In this document: positions 45,834 to 54,941 of the stretch, one piece after another
How the letters are laid out: every line of letters starts with the position of its first letter
Position numbering within the stretch: position 1 is the stretch's first letter
Origin: Pedobacter arcticus A12
Lineage (GTDB): Bacteria > Bacteroidota > Bacteroidia > Sphingobacteriales > Sphingobacteriaceae
Assembly: GCF_000302595.1 (NCBI RefSeq)
Contig: NZ_JH947128.1
Location: forward strand, 522,287-586,286
Reading direction: 5' to 3'
Length of the DNA: 64,000 nt
The notes under the pieces: generated by a model
What the model was told of the DNA's origin: nothing
Database searches by the model: none
Seen by the model: only the letters and a program-made list of their open reading frames with translations
Program-made: the position numbers and the translations under genes

Positions 45834-47216
45834 TTACTTCTGATCGGTATAAAAAACGCGTAATTTGACCTTGTAGGCGGTGTTTACGCCCCCACCGACG
45901 ATTAATCTTCCAAGATTATTAAAAATACTTGAAGCCGTAAAATCTGACGGAGTAATAAAGGTACCGTAGTTTTTAATTTTACCACTTATCAAATCTTGTA
46001 CATAACCCGTAAAGTTAAAAGTATATGATTTTGAGTTACTGCTATAAAACCCACCAATAAATCCCGGACCCAAATAACGAGGATCATTTGGAGATTCATC
46101 TGGAATCAACTGTGGTCTGTTTGCAATATCCCAACGGTAGGTACGTAGCTTACTTATCGGTTTGTACAAATTGTTAGCGGGTGTGTTTTCTGTATATAAA
46201 ACCAACTCGGCTCTATTTATAGCAACATTTTTTCCAAGTTTTTTTAAGCTATCCAGGTGAGGAAACTCTACTTTAACAAAAGTACCACCTAAGCCTTTCA
46301 AATATAACAGGTTGCTATTCTTATCAGTGCTGGCAAGCGCTGTTTTAACTACTGTTCCATCCATATCCCACGTAAGCTCTGTTGCGGCATCTCCGTTAAC
46401 CCCGTTTACGGTAAAAGTATTTACTAAGGTATCGGTTACGCCTGCTACTGTAGATTTATAAAAAATATCCAACCTGGTTGCACCACTTGTATTTGTATTA
46501 AAAGAAAACAACCCTCCAGCGCCTGTAGTTGCACCTTTATTCATCGAAATAAATAGCCCTTTAATGTAATTGTTAAAAGTTAGGTTCGAAATCTTGTTTA
46601 CAGAGTCTAGATCAATAATATTATTTTTAACAAAATTAGCATCAAGCTTTATTCTCAATTGTCTTGGAACACGCTTTGTGCTATCTGTTTGTCCTTTTCT
46701 AATATCTTGTAATGTAATACTGTCTTTTAAATTGGTGGTCATAATTTTTGTACCAATTACCGTAGACTTGGTTAACCATTTTTTATTGGAGTAATAACTC
46801 TTTCCAGACTCGTTGTACAATACTTCATCAAGCTGCCTTACTTCAGCAGTAAAAGTCGAATTTGTACTATCCCCGTAAAACTCAGTATAAGGCAACACTA
46901 AAATTGCCGAATCCAAAACCGTACTTGTCCCAAACTTGTAATTTGAGCTAGGCATAGTTAAACCTAATGCTAGGTTCGCGGTGGTTTTACCAAAAACTGC
47001 ATCGTTGAAATAACCCAAAACACTACGTTCAGTGAAATTCGCTATTACGCTATCCTGCTTTTGTAGCTTAGTGATAACGGTACTTGTATCAACTAACTTT
47101 GTTTCAAGAGCTATATCGGGTCCAACATCTAAACCAACGCCTGTAGGGTTTTTACAACTCCCTAAAATAAAAAGACTTACTAACAGGGTTAATAAGTCTG
47201 ATTTTATAAATCTCAT
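45834..47216 (-). CDS. DUF4270 family lipoprotein
   Basis: 460 residues with a lipoprotein signal (LLVSLFILGSC). The sequence is beta-rich, with TAEVRQLDEVLY, a 'DSAILVLPYTEFYGDSTN' strand and a C-terminal segment 'INRAELVLYTE...YRWDI...GPGFIGGFY...YTFNFTGYVQDL' typical of DUF4270, which occurs almost only in Bacteroidota. It is presumed to be a surface or periplasmic protein, function unknown. It is transcribed after the GT5-like gene with a 19-base gap, a pairing I recall as conserved in related genomes. Confidence 0.85.
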   Translation of the reverse strand: MRFIKSDLLTLLVSLFILGSCKNPTGVGLDVGPDIALETKLVDTSTVITKLQKQDSVIANFTERSVLGYFNDAVFGKTTANLALGLTMPSSNYKFGTSTVLDSAILVLPYTEFYGDSTNSTFTAEVRQLDEVLYNESGKSYYSNKKWLTKSTVIGTKIMTTNLKDSITLQDIRKGQTDSTKRVPRQLRIKLDANFVKNNIIDLDSVNKISNLTFNNYIKGLFISMNKGATTGAGGLFSFNTNTSGATRLDIFYKSTVAGVTDTLVNTFTVNGVNGDAATELTWDMDGTVVKTALASTDKNSNLLYLKGLGGTFVKVEFPHLDSLKKLGKNVAINRAELVLYTENTPANNLYKPISKLRTYRWDIANRPQLIPDESPNDPRYLGPGFIGGFYSSNSKSYTFNFTGYVQDLISGKIKNYGTFITPSDFTASSIFNNLGRLIVGGGVNTAYKVKLRVFYTDQK

Positions 47217-47235
47217 ATAATTTTTTTCGAACTTT

Positions 47236-48060
47236 TTAAGCTACCGACACTAATTCGTCTGTTGCAATTTCTTGGTAAAAATTGTAATAATTTTCGAAAT
47301 CTGCGGTAAGTGCATGCTCTAAAACAGGTTTTTCTTGTTTTTTAACAAAGTTTAACACTTCTTCATCCACATTTTCTGCTCCTAAAACTATCGCATCAGA
47401 ATACTCAATGGCCGCTTTATTTAAACCGTTATGGGTTGCATCTGCATACGAAGCTGTATCTTTCTCGTCCATTCCTTTAGCTAAAGCCTTTTTTGCAAAA
47501 CCATCGCCTAAAGAACCCGTAAAAGTGTTTTCGTAAATAGAATAAACTACTTTTGCATCCTTAAAAGTAGGGTCGTCTTTGTAATTAGTTTTTAAGTAAG
47601 CAGGCACTAGTGCACTCATCCAGCCGTGACAATGTACAATATCTGGCGACCAGCCTAATTTTTTAACGGTTTCTAAAGCACCTTTACAGAAGAAAACAGC
47701 TCTTTCGTCGTTATCTCCGTAAAACTTACCTTTTGCATCATTAAAAACATACTTTCTGTGGAAATAATCCTCATTATCCAAGAAGTAAACCTGCATTCTT
47801 GCAGAAGGTATCGAAGCAACTTTTATAATTAAGGGATTATCAGTTTCATCGATGATGATGTTCATCCCAGAAAGGCGAATTACCTCATGCAGGCGATTTC
47901 TTCTTTCGTTGATGTTACCAAAACGAGGCATTAAAATTCTTATTTCGAAACCCTTCTCTTGCATTGCTTGAGGCAAGGTTCTCGTAATCTTTGAAATTGC
48001 TGTTAACTCTAGAAATGGTGACATTTCATGTGTGATAAACAAAAGCTTGGTTTTTCCCAT
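47236..48060 (-). CDS. Half-length glycogen/starch synthase-like protein (GT5 N-terminal domain)
   Basis: 274 residues corresponding only to the N-terminal Rossmann domain of GT5 glycogen synthases (LLFITHEMSPF, DIVHCHGWMSALVP, VVYSIYENTFTG). The second, nucleotide-sugar domain is absent. The KTGGL-type ADP-glucose motif near the N-terminus is replaced by LTAISKITRTLP. It therefore cannot be a normal glycogen synthase. It may be a regulator, a partner subunit or a repurposed enzyme. It lies upstream of the DUF4270 gene and divergent from panC, with a 126-150 base shared promoter region. Confidence 0.85.
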   Translation of the reverse strand: MGKTKLLFITHEMSPFLELTAISKITRTLPQAMQEKGFEIRILMPRFGNINERRNRLHEVIRLSGMNIIIDETDNPLIIKVASIPSARMQVYFLDNEDYFHRKYVFNDAKGKFYGDNDERAVFFCKGALETVKKLGWSPDIVHCHGWMSALVPAYLKTNYKDDPTFKDAKVVYSIYENTFTGSLGDGFAKKALAKGMDEKDTASYADATHNGLNKAAIEYSDAIVLGAENVDEEVLNFVKKQEKPVLEHALTADFENYYNFYQEIATDELVSVA

Positions 48061-48210
48061 CTCCTAAATCTTTGATAAGTTTTTGTTAAGAAGTTTTTTT
48101 TTAAAGTGCGAATATAACAAAAATCTTGCAGAGTTACAATGTTTTTCGTAAATGCCCATTGCAATTCCAGAACTATTTAGCCACTTTTGCCGACTAAAAT
48201 TCAGTTGTTT

Positions 48211-49041
48211 TTGAAAAGTTTCAACACAAAAGAAAAGCTGGTAGCTTATTTAAATTCTGTAAGGGGCAAAAACCTAAAAATCGGTTTAGTGCCAACTATG
48301 GGTGCTCTGCATGAAGGGCATTTGTCTTTGATTGCCGCTTCAAAAGAAAAGTGCGACCTCACCATTGCCTCCATATTTGTAAATCCTACGCAGTTTAACA
48401 AAGCAGATGATCTGTTAAAATATCCTAAACCTATTGAACGCGACAAACAGCTATTGGAAAAAGCCGGTTGCGATATTCTCTTTAATCCGGAAGTTAGTGA
48501 AATGTACCACGATAACGAGCGCTGGAATTATAAAGTCGGAAACTTAAACACCATTTTAGAAGGGAAGTTTAGACCGGGGCATTATGAAGGTGTTACGCAG
48601 ATAGTTTACAAGCTTTTTACTTTGGTTGAACCAGATTTTGCATTTTTTGGACAAAAAGATTACCAACAGTTCTTGGTTATAAGTGAACTGACAAAACATT
48701 TTAAGCTACCGATACAGCTGCAAGCCTGCCCAATCATCAGAGAAAAAGATGGATTGGCAATGAGCTCGAGAAATGTACGTTTAAACCAGTTGGAACACGA
48801 AAAATCCTTACAACTGTATCAATCATTAAAGTTTATTAAAGCAAACTACGGCAAGCTCCCTAAAGAGGGATTATTAAACCAAGCTAAGGGTTTTTATAAC
48901 GATGATTTACTTGATTTGGAATACCTTGAGATTGCAGATCAGCACACTCTATCACCTATAAACGATCAAAAAAACGCGATAGTTTTGGTGGCTTGTAGCG
49001 TAGGAAGCACTAGACTGATAGATAATATGATGCTCCCCTAA
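48211..49041 (+). CDS. panC: Pantothenate synthetase
   Basis: ATP-dependent ligation of pantoate and beta-alanine. The probable start is TTG 48211 ([14 protein letters not shown]), giving 276 residues; a TTG at 48187 would add 8 residues not usual in the family. Motifs: [14 protein letters not shown] (HIGH), [16 protein letters not shown] and the KMSKS-like AMSSRN. panD follows 35 bases downstream with its own -7 box, so vitamin B5 synthesis genes are clustered here; panB is not seen. Confidence 0.93.
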   Translation: MKSFNTKEKLVAYLNSVRGKNLKIGLVPTMGALHEGHLSLIAASKEKCDLTIASIFVNPTQFNKADDLLKYPKPIERDKQLLEKAGCDILFNPEVSEMYHDNERWNYKVGNLNTILEGKFRPGHYEGVTQIVYKLFTLVEPDFAFFGQKDYQQFLVISELTKHFKLPIQLQACPIIREKDGLAMSSRNVRLNQLEHEKSLQLYQSLKFIKANYGKLPKEGLLNQAKGFYNDDLLDLEYLEIADQHTLSPINDQKNAIVLVACSVGSTRLIDNMMLP

Positions 49042-49064
49042 CATATTTTATAAAATCTATTCTT

Positions 49065-49072
49065 TATTTTTG
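49065..49072 (+). promoter_or_regulatory. -7 element 4 bases before panD
   Basis: TATTTTTG matches TAnnTTTG and ends 4 bases before the panD ATG. The mRNA would be leaderless or nearly so. Confidence 0.5.
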
Positions 49073-49076
49073 CAAC

Positions 49077-49427
49077 ATGGTAATTGAAGTTTTAAAATCT
49101 AAAATTCATCGGGTTAAGGTTACAGAGTCGGAATTAAATTATGTTGGCAGTATAACTATTGACGAGGATTTATTAGATGCAGCCAATATGATTCCGAATG
49201 AGAAGGTGCAGGTGGTAAACAATAATAACGGCGCTAGATTTGAGACCTATATCATTAAAGGCGAACGCGGCACAGGAACAGTTTGTTTAAACGGATCTTG
49301 TGCAAGATTGGCGCAAATTGGCGATATTGTAATTATTGTATCCTATGCGCATATGGAATTTGAAGAAGCTAAAAAATATGAACCTATCTTAGTTTTTCCT
49401 GATGACAACAATAAGTTAATCAAATAA
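49077..49427 (+). CDS. panD: Aspartate 1-decarboxylase
   Basis: Makes beta-alanine for PanC. 116 residues. The self-cleavage site is Gly-Ser in [17 protein letters not shown], where Ser becomes the pyruvoyl cofactor. Also typical: [37 protein letters not shown]. Length and motifs are standard for the bacterial proenzyme, whose maturation in some phyla needs PanM/PanZ (none seen here). A TTG-started membrane protein gene begins 3 bases after the stop. Confidence 0.96.
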   Translation: MVIEVLKSKIHRVKVTESELNYVGSITIDEDLLDAANMIPNEKVQVVNNNNGARFETYIIKGERGTGTVCLNGSCARLAQIGDIVIIVSYAHMEFEEAKKYEPILVFPDDNNKLIK

Positions 49428-49430
49428 ATA

Positions 49431-50408
49431 TTGAAAATACGGCTACTTACTGCTATCAAATACACCTTATTTTCAGCAGTGGGTTTGGCTATTATTTATT
49501 ACCTCTTTAGCTCATATTACAATCCTTCCTTTTTAAAAAACTTACAAAGTATTAGCCTAAAATGGCTCGCTATTTCTGCTTTATGCGCAACTGCGGCCAA
49601 CATTTTTAGGGCATGGCGTTGGCAGTTAATGATTGCCCCTTTTGCAGATAAAAAACCTGCTCTTTCAAACGTTTTTAATGCTTTAATGATTGGTTACCTG
49701 ATAAACCTGGCTTTGCCAAGGGCTGGCGAATTAGCTAGATGCGCATGGATGGCTAAAAAAGAACAAATAGATACGGCAAAGCTTATTGGGAGCGTAATTG
49801 CCGAACGTATTTTTGATTTATTGATGTTGCTGCTACTGATTCTATTAAGCCTATTGCTTTATCAGGATCTATTTTCCAATTTGATTTATTTTGAAGTTTC
49901 TAAATCTGTTAAAGAAAAGACACTAGTAGCTGTCGGCCTATTTGTTGTGGCTTTCTTGATTGTTACAATTGGCTATAGCCTATCAAAAAACAATAACTAC
50001 TGGATTGTAGCTAAAGTTAAGCGTATCGTAAAAAAGCTATGGGACGGTTTTATATCTGTACGTGAAATCAAAAACCCAATTGCTTTTATACTTTTAACCT
50101 TATTGATCTGGTTTTTCTATATCGCATCTAGCTATTTTGCGTTTAAGATGCTACAACAAACAGAATTTTTAACTTTCGTTGATGCTTTGTTAACCGTTGT
50201 TGCCGGTAGCTTCGGGATGATTGCGCCAATACAAGGTGGAATAGGTGCTTTTCATTTTATGGTTTCAAAATGCTTGATTCTTTTAGGTATTGATAGTACG
50301 GTTGCCTTAGTTTACGCCACAGTTCTTCATGCTTCACAGACTTTGCTTGTAGCATTATTAGGTACAATTGCACTTAGTGCTACGCCAACGCTTTCAAAAA
50401 AGCAGTGA
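49431..50408 (+). CDS. Lysylphosphatidylglycerol synthase TM-domain/flippase-like protein
   Basis: 325 residues with about eight membrane helices. The family (PF03706, flippase-like) hallmark is AWRWQLMIAP, then INLALPRAGELARCAW, and VVAGSFGMIAPIQGGIGAFHF near the C-terminus. Only the membrane part is present, without the aminoacyl-transfer domain of MprF. A lipid or lipid-linked substrate translocase is likely. Starts with TTG 49431 (MKIRLLTAIKYTLF), where the first helix begins at once. Probably co-transcribed with panD. Confidence 0.88.
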   Translation: MKIRLLTAIKYTLFSAVGLAIIYYLFSSYYNPSFLKNLQSISLKWLAISALCATAANIFRAWRWQLMIAPFADKKPALSNVFNALMIGYLINLALPRAGELARCAWMAKKEQIDTAKLIGSVIAERIFDLLMLLLLILLSLLLYQDLFSNLIYFEVSKSVKEKTLVAVGLFVVAFLIVTIGYSLSKNNNYWIVAKVKRIVKKLWDGFISVREIKNPIAFILLTLLIWFFYIASSYFAFKMLQQTEFLTFVDALLTVVAGSFGMIAPIQGGIGAFHFMVSKCLILLGIDSTVALVYATVLHASQTLLVALLGTIALSATPTLSKKQ

Positions 50409-50448
50409 GTCAGCGTCTAAGACCGTTCGCATCGCGTTAAGTAAAACC

Positions 50449-51828
50449 TTAGATATTATATTTTCCAAGTTTCTTTTTTAAGAAACCCTCGTTTCTATCT
50501 GTAAAATCTTTCAAGGTTTCGTTTTCCTTAATCTCGGCATCTGCTAGCTTAGGGACCCCAATACGTTGCGAACTGTAAATACCTGAATGCCCACTAAAGA
50601 AATATGCTGTAAAACAAGCAATTGCAAAAAACAGAACATACTCCCCGCCAAATAGCTCAACGCCCATAAAAGTACAAGCTAAAGGCGTGTTGGTTGCGCC
50701 TGCAAAAACCGCTATAAAACCCAAAGCAGCAAATAAGCTAACCGGCGCATCCATTAAAGTGGCCAAGGTATTGCCCAAAGTTGCACCAATATAAAACAGC
50801 GGTGTTACTTCGCCACCTTTAAAACCAGTACCCAAAGTAACCGTGGTAAAAATGGTTTTCCAAAGCCAGCTAAACATATCGGCACCACCAGCTTTAAAAG
50901 CGGAAACAATGGTTATTGCACCGGGGTATTCGGCATCTACTCCTAAGCTTAGATAATCGGGTTTCCCAACCAAAAGCGTTAATAATATAATGGCTACTCC
51001 CCCAAAAAATGGAATTAACCAAGTTGTTTTAAAAAGACTTGTAAAAACAGATTTTACGCGGTGCACCAAAGTTGCAAAGAGATAGCTCACTAACCCAAAC
51101 GCTACCGAAGCGATAATAATTTTTAAAATTAAAACTACATCCCAATGTGAAAAACCAACTAAAAAACTTGCTTTGGTTTCTAAAAAATCTATATGGTAAC
51201 GGGTATGGCTAAGTCCCCAAGCGCTTACTGCAAAATCTCCAACAAGGCTTGCAAACAGGCAGGGAACAATTGCATTGTATTTCAATTTGCCCAAAGCAAT
51301 TACCTCAATAGCGAAAATTGCTCCAGTTAGTGGAGTGCCAAATACGGCCCCGAAACCAGCGGCAACTCCTGCCATCAACAACGTTTTTACGTCCGCTTTG
51401 GAAAGTTTAAACCAATTACCCAAAAACTGGGCAATACTGCCACCAATTTGTACCGCTGTACCCTCCCTGCCAGCCGAACCACCGAATAAGTGAGTAAGTA
51501 CTGTAGTGAATAAAACCAATGGTCCCATCTGGGGAGGAACTCCGCCTCCGGGCTGATGAATTTCATCCATAATGAGGTTGTTCCCTTTTTCTGATGATTT
51601 GCCCCATAATTTGTACATAAAATGTATACCCACGCCTGCAAAAGGCAATAGATATAGCAAGTAAGTATGAGAAAATCTAAAGAAAATTGCGCTGGTTAAC
51701 AACCATAAAAAGAATGCAACTGAACTCCCAACTGCCAGCCCAACAGGAATGCTTAATGCAATCCATTTCAATACGTACTTAAGAATCTGTAACCTTTCGG
51801 AGGAGTATTTTTTGTTCTGGATATCCAA
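50449..51828 (-). CDS. Voltage-gated chloride channel (ClC) family protein
   Basis: 459 residues with about 11 helices. The selectivity signature is GGSAGREGTAVQIGG (GREG with the gating Glu; Thr where many have Pro), and GFKGGEVTPLFYIG in the C-terminal half is a variant of GxFxP. No CBS domains. It may be a chloride/proton or fluoride/proton exchanger. No FluC or fluoride riboswitch is seen, so fluoride specificity is not supported. Confidence 0.9.
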   Translation of the reverse strand: MDIQNKKYSSERLQILKYVLKWIALSIPVGLAVGSSVAFFLWLLTSAIFFRFSHTYLLYLLPFAGVGIHFMYKLWGKSSEKGNNLIMDEIHQPGGGVPPQMGPLVLFTTVLTHLFGGSAGREGTAVQIGGSIAQFLGNWFKLSKADVKTLLMAGVAAGFGAVFGTPLTGAIFAIEVIALGKLKYNAIVPCLFASLVGDFAVSAWGLSHTRYHIDFLETKASFLVGFSHWDVVLILKIIIASVAFGLVSYLFATLVHRVKSVFTSLFKTTWLIPFFGGVAIILLTLLVGKPDYLSLGVDAEYPGAITIVSAFKAGGADMFSWLWKTIFTTVTLGTGFKGGEVTPLFYIGATLGNTLATLMDAPVSLFAALGFIAVFAGATNTPLACTFMGVELFGGEYVLFFAIACFTAYFFSGHSGIYSSQRIGVPKLADAEIKENETLKDFTDRNEGFLKKKLGKYNI

Positions 51829-51961
51829 TTTTAGATTAAAATAAGGATTAATAATAGGTTTAAGCTATCAAACTTACACAGAATCAAAGGTATTATTTTG
51901 AAAATAAGTTTTGGTACGCACACTTATAAATGTTGAAATCTTAATTGTTAAGCTGAATTTT

Positions 51962-51969
51962 TACCTTTG
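51962..51969 (+). promoter_or_regulatory. -7 element 4 bases before the O-methyltransferase gene
   Basis: TACCTTTG exactly fits TAnnTTTG and ends 4 bases before ATG 51974. It decides that start against an in-frame GTG/ATG upstream (51911), which lies before the promoter. Confidence 0.55.
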
Positions 51970-51973
51970 CTGC

Positions 51974-52609
51974 ATGAGCTTAAATCCCGACGACCTCCAA
52001 AATTACTTAACACTTTTTTGCGATCCTGAGCCAGAACTGTTACAAAGGATTGACCGAGAGACACAATTGGAAGTACTAATGCCGAGAATGCTATCGGGTC
52101 ATTTACAAGGGCGAATGTTAAGTATGCTGTCTAAAATGATGGCTCCAAAGCGTGTTTTGGAAATTGGAACTTTTACGGGTTACGCTACTTTATGTTTTGC
52201 GGAGGGTTTAGCTAAAAATGGCAAAATCATCACTTTAGACATCAACGAAGAACTGGAAGAACGGGTAAAAGGTTATTTCAAAGCATCAGAATATGGCGAA
52301 AAAATAAACTATAGAATTGGAAATGCAATGGAAATTATCCCGAGCATTGACGAGGTCTTTGATATTGTTTTTATCGATGCGGATAAAAAAAACAATGGCA
52401 ATTATTACAACCTGGTTTTTGATAAAGTGCGGAGTGGTGGCTTAATTATAACCGATAATGTATTGTGGAGCGGGAAAGTTTTAACAAAAATTAACGACAC
52501 CGACACTGCTAATATTCATACTTTTAACCAAATGATAGCCACAGACAAAAGAGTAAATAAGCTCATTTTACCCTTAAGGGATGGCTTATTCATCGTTAGA
52601 AAAAAATAA
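51974..52609 (+). CDS. O-methyltransferase family 3 (class I SAM-dependent)
   Basis: 211 residues from ATG 51974 (MSLNPDDLQNYL). The catechol/caffeoyl-CoA O-methyltransferase-like fold shows EIGTFTGYATLCFAEGL (SAM motif I), TLDINEELEE (motif II), FIDADKKNNGNYY (metal-binding Asp and DADK signature) and ITDNVLWSGKV (second metal site). Divalent-cation-dependent methylation of a hydroxyl, or of a 5-hydroxyuridine as in TrmR/YrrM relatives, is plausible. Monocistronic, apparently leaderless. Confidence 0.92.
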   Translation: MSLNPDDLQNYLTLFCDPEPELLQRIDRETQLEVLMPRMLSGHLQGRMLSMLSKMMAPKRVLEIGTFTGYATLCFAEGLAKNGKIITLDINEELEERVKGYFKASEYGEKINYRIGNAMEIIPSIDEVFDIVFIDADKKNNGNYYNLVFDKVRSGGLIITDNVLWSGKVLTKINDTDTANIHTFNQMIATDKRVNKLILPLRDGLFIVRKK

Positions 52610-52645
52610 TATCGTATAAACTGCGTTACCTTTTAAAAATTTGTT

Positions 52646-53296
52646 TTGGTAAAAAAAATCTTCTTGTTATGCTTTCTGTGTGTGAATTTTGGTGCTTATG
52701 CCCAATCTGTGACGGAAAACTACATTGATGAACATAAAGAAACAGCAATCGCTTTAATGAACGAACATCACTTACCGGCCAGCATAATTTTAGCGGTTGC
52801 AATACATGAGTCGGCAAGCGGAACCAGCAAAATCGCCAGATATTTAAACAACCATTTTGGGCTAAAAGGACCGAATAACAGTACTCAGATTAAATCAGCA
52901 TACCGAGGCTTTGATGAAATTGATGATTCTTACCACTATTTCATCAGCTTTTTAAAGAACCGACCAAAAATGAACGAGCTGTTTGATCAATTCACCGAAT
53001 ATGATTATAAAAATTGGGCTCGCGGGATACAGCGGGGCGGTTATGCGGCCAGTCGAACGTGGGCTTCGCAAGTTATGGCATTAATCAAAAAGTATAACCT
53101 ACAACAGTTCGACAATCGACCAGACGGTTATATCGAACCCTTAGAACCCGTAACAGTAATAAAGCTTTATAATGTAAAAAAAGGCGATACCTTAAGTCTA
53201 ATCGCAAAAAAACATCAGACAACTACAAAAAAATTAATGTTGAAAAACCACCTCAAAACTACCGTTTTGAGGATAGGGCAGAAATTAGAACTATAA
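52646..53296 (+). CDS. Exported glucosaminidase with C-terminal LysM
   Basis: 216 residues. A signal peptide starts right at TTG 52646 (KKIFLLCFLCVNFGAYAQ). A GH73 mannosyl-glycoprotein endo-beta-N-acetylglucosaminidase domain (PF01832) follows, with the catalytic Glu likely in VAIHESASGTSKIA and YLNNHFGLKG. A LysM repeat ends the protein (VKKGDTLSLIAKKHQTTT). Expected to hydrolyse peptidoglycan glycan strands in the periplasm. Its stop is immediately followed by the ATG of its paralog. Confidence 0.9.
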   Translation: MVKKIFLLCFLCVNFGAYAQSVTENYIDEHKETAIALMNEHHLPASIILAVAIHESASGTSKIARYLNNHFGLKGPNNSTQIKSAYRGFDEIDDSYHYFISFLKNRPKMNELFDQFTEYDYKNWARGIQRGGYAASRTWASQVMALIKKYNLQQFDNRPDGYIEPLEPVTVIKLYNVKKGDTLSLIAKKHQTTTKKLMLKNHLKTTVLRIGQKLEL

Positions 53297-54121
53297 ATGA
53301 AGAAATTAATAATTGGAATGCTTGCGTTGGCCGTTTTGGCTTCTTGCTCCTCAAAAAAAAGCCTACATCATCAAAACAAACAGATTGAAAAAGTAGCCAA
53401 CAAGCAAACAGCTGGCAACTACACCAATTATACAGTGACAAGCTATATCCAAAGATTTAAGGGAATTGCCATTACAGAAATGAACCGTTATGGAATCCCA
53501 GCCAGCATTACCATGGCACAGGCGATTTTAGAATCAGGAACCGGAAAAAGCGATTTGGCAAAATATGCCAATAACCATTTCGGGATAAAATGTACAAGCG
53601 ATTGGAAAGGCAAAGGCTATTATAAAGATGATGATAAGAAAGACGATTGCTTCCGAGTATATAAAAACCCAGAAGAGAGTTTTAGGGATCATTCCGAATT
53701 TTTAAAAAGAAAGCGTTACGCCTTTTTATTTGAGCTAGATAAAGATGATTACGTTGGTTGGGCAAAAGGACTTAAACAAGCTGGCTATGCTACCAATCCC
53801 AAATATCCAGATTTGTTGATTAGTTTGGTGGAACGTTATGACCTTCATCAGTTTGATAAACCTGAAGGAAAATATGAAAAAATCAAACGTGAGGACAAGG
53901 TGTTATCAGACATCAACAGAAACATCCCTAACGAACCTAGAAAAGACAAGGAAAAAGATGCTACACCTATTTTAGCTGGCGACAATTACCTGGTGCAACA
54001 AGGCGATACACTTTATAATATTTCTAAACGTTTTGGACTCACCGTTGATGAGCTAAAAGCATTAAACAACATGACCGATGATTACATCAAAATTGGTCAA
54101 GCCTTGAAGGTTAAAAAATAA
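53297..54121 (+). CDS. Glucosaminidase lipoprotein with C-terminal LysM
   Basis: 274 residues, a tandem paralog of the preceding protein. Here there is a lipoprotein signal (LALAVLASC, lipid Cys16). The GH73 domain has MAQAILESGTGKSDLAKYANNHFGIKC (catalytic Glu in LESGTG), FRVYKNPEESFRDHSEFL and YATNPKYPDLL, all matching FlgJ/AcmA-type enzymes. A linker with charged residues leads to LysM (VQQGDTLYNISKRFGLT). Membrane-anchored form complementing the soluble one upstream. Confidence 0.93.
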   Translation: MKKLIIGMLALAVLASCSSKKSLHHQNKQIEKVANKQTAGNYTNYTVTSYIQRFKGIAITEMNRYGIPASITMAQAILESGTGKSDLAKYANNHFGIKCTSDWKGKGYYKDDDKKDDCFRVYKNPEESFRDHSEFLKRKRYAFLFELDKDDYVGWAKGLKQAGYATNPKYPDLLISLVERYDLHQFDKPEGKYEKIKREDKVLSDINRNIPNEPRKDKEKDATPILAGDNYLVQQGDTLYNISKRFGLTVDELKALNNMTDDYIKIGQALKVKK

Positions 54122-54125
54122 TTTA

Positions 54126-54869
54126 TTGAAACATTTAATAACGTTACTTACCTTGATTTTTATTGGCGTAAAGCTTTTTGCACAGCAAGAACCTTTAGCA
54201 GGATTGGTATTTGACAAAGACACCAAACAACGGTTAAACCGGGTAAGCATCACTAACCTGCGAACAAATGAAACCGTTTACAACAACAGTAAAGGTGAAT
54301 TTTCAATAGCCGTAAAACCAGGAGATTTTTTAATAAGCAAACTGAACAACTACAAAAACGATACGCTAAAAATCAGCAATCAAACTGCGCTAATTATTTA
54401 CCTCCAGCGTTTAGCCATTCCTTTACCCGAAGTGCTTTTTAAAGATTCTGTTTTGCAGGCAAAAGCAAAGTACGAAGAAACAAAAAAAGCTTTTAACCAA
54501 GCGGTAAGGCTGGGCAACAATAAAGATATTTTGAACATTAGCAACGGAAATGTAGGTTTAGGTATTGATGCAATATGGAGTGCTTTTAGCAAAGAAGGGA
54601 AAAACGCCCGACGCTTAATGGAAATTATGGAGCGTGATTATCAAAATAACATGATTGATCAAATTTTTAATAAGGATTTGGTAAGTCGTGTAACTGGTTT
54701 AAAAGGAGACCAGCTTTTGGTTTTTATGCTCAACTTTCGTCCTTCTTATGCCTTTGTAATGCAGGCCAATGAATATGCTTTGGGCAGTTTTATTAAACAA
54801 GCCTATATGCGCTTTAAAATGTCGCCCAACTTTCAAGATTTAAGTTCTTTCAAGCCCATTAAAGAATAA
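54126..54869 (+). CDS. Exported protein with carboxypeptidase-like regulatory domain
   Basis: 247 residues starting at TTG 54126 with a signal peptide (TLLTLIFIGVKLFAQ). Residues about 22-105 form a CarboxypepD_reg-like/DUF4480 beta-sandwich (LAGLVFDKDTKQRLNRVSI, NSKGEFSIAVKPGD). The rest is helical and charged with no known motif. Such Bacteroidota proteins usually sit in the envelope, and function is unknown. Starts 4 bases after the glucosaminidase gene, suggesting one three-gene cell-wall operon. Confidence 0.78.
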   Translation: MKHLITLLTLIFIGVKLFAQQEPLAGLVFDKDTKQRLNRVSITNLRTNETVYNNSKGEFSIAVKPGDFLISKLNNYKNDTLKISNQTALIIYLQRLAIPLPEVLFKDSVLQAKAKYEETKKAFNQAVRLGNNKDILNISNGNVGLGIDAIWSAFSKEGKNARRLMEIMERDYQNNMIDQIFNKDLVSRVTGLKGDQLLVFMLNFRPSYAFVMQANEYALGSFIKQAYMRFKMSPNFQDLSSFKPIKE

Positions 54870-54891
54870 ATTCAGCAAACATCAAAATGTT

Positions 54892-54899
54892 TATCTTTG
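54892..54899 (+). promoter_or_regulatory. -7 element upstream of the polysaccharide flippase gene
   Basis: TATCTTTG matches TAnnTTTG, 42 bases before TTG 54942. A second, looser copy lies at 54905-54913. Confidence 0.4.
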
Positions 54900-54941
54900 C
54901 CCTTTAATTTTTGCCTAGAATCAAAAACTAAACTATAAACA

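Noticed and set aside
50449-51828. Fluoride-specific ClC
   Set aside because: No fluoride riboswitch or fluC gene was seen, and the selectivity motif is not decisive.
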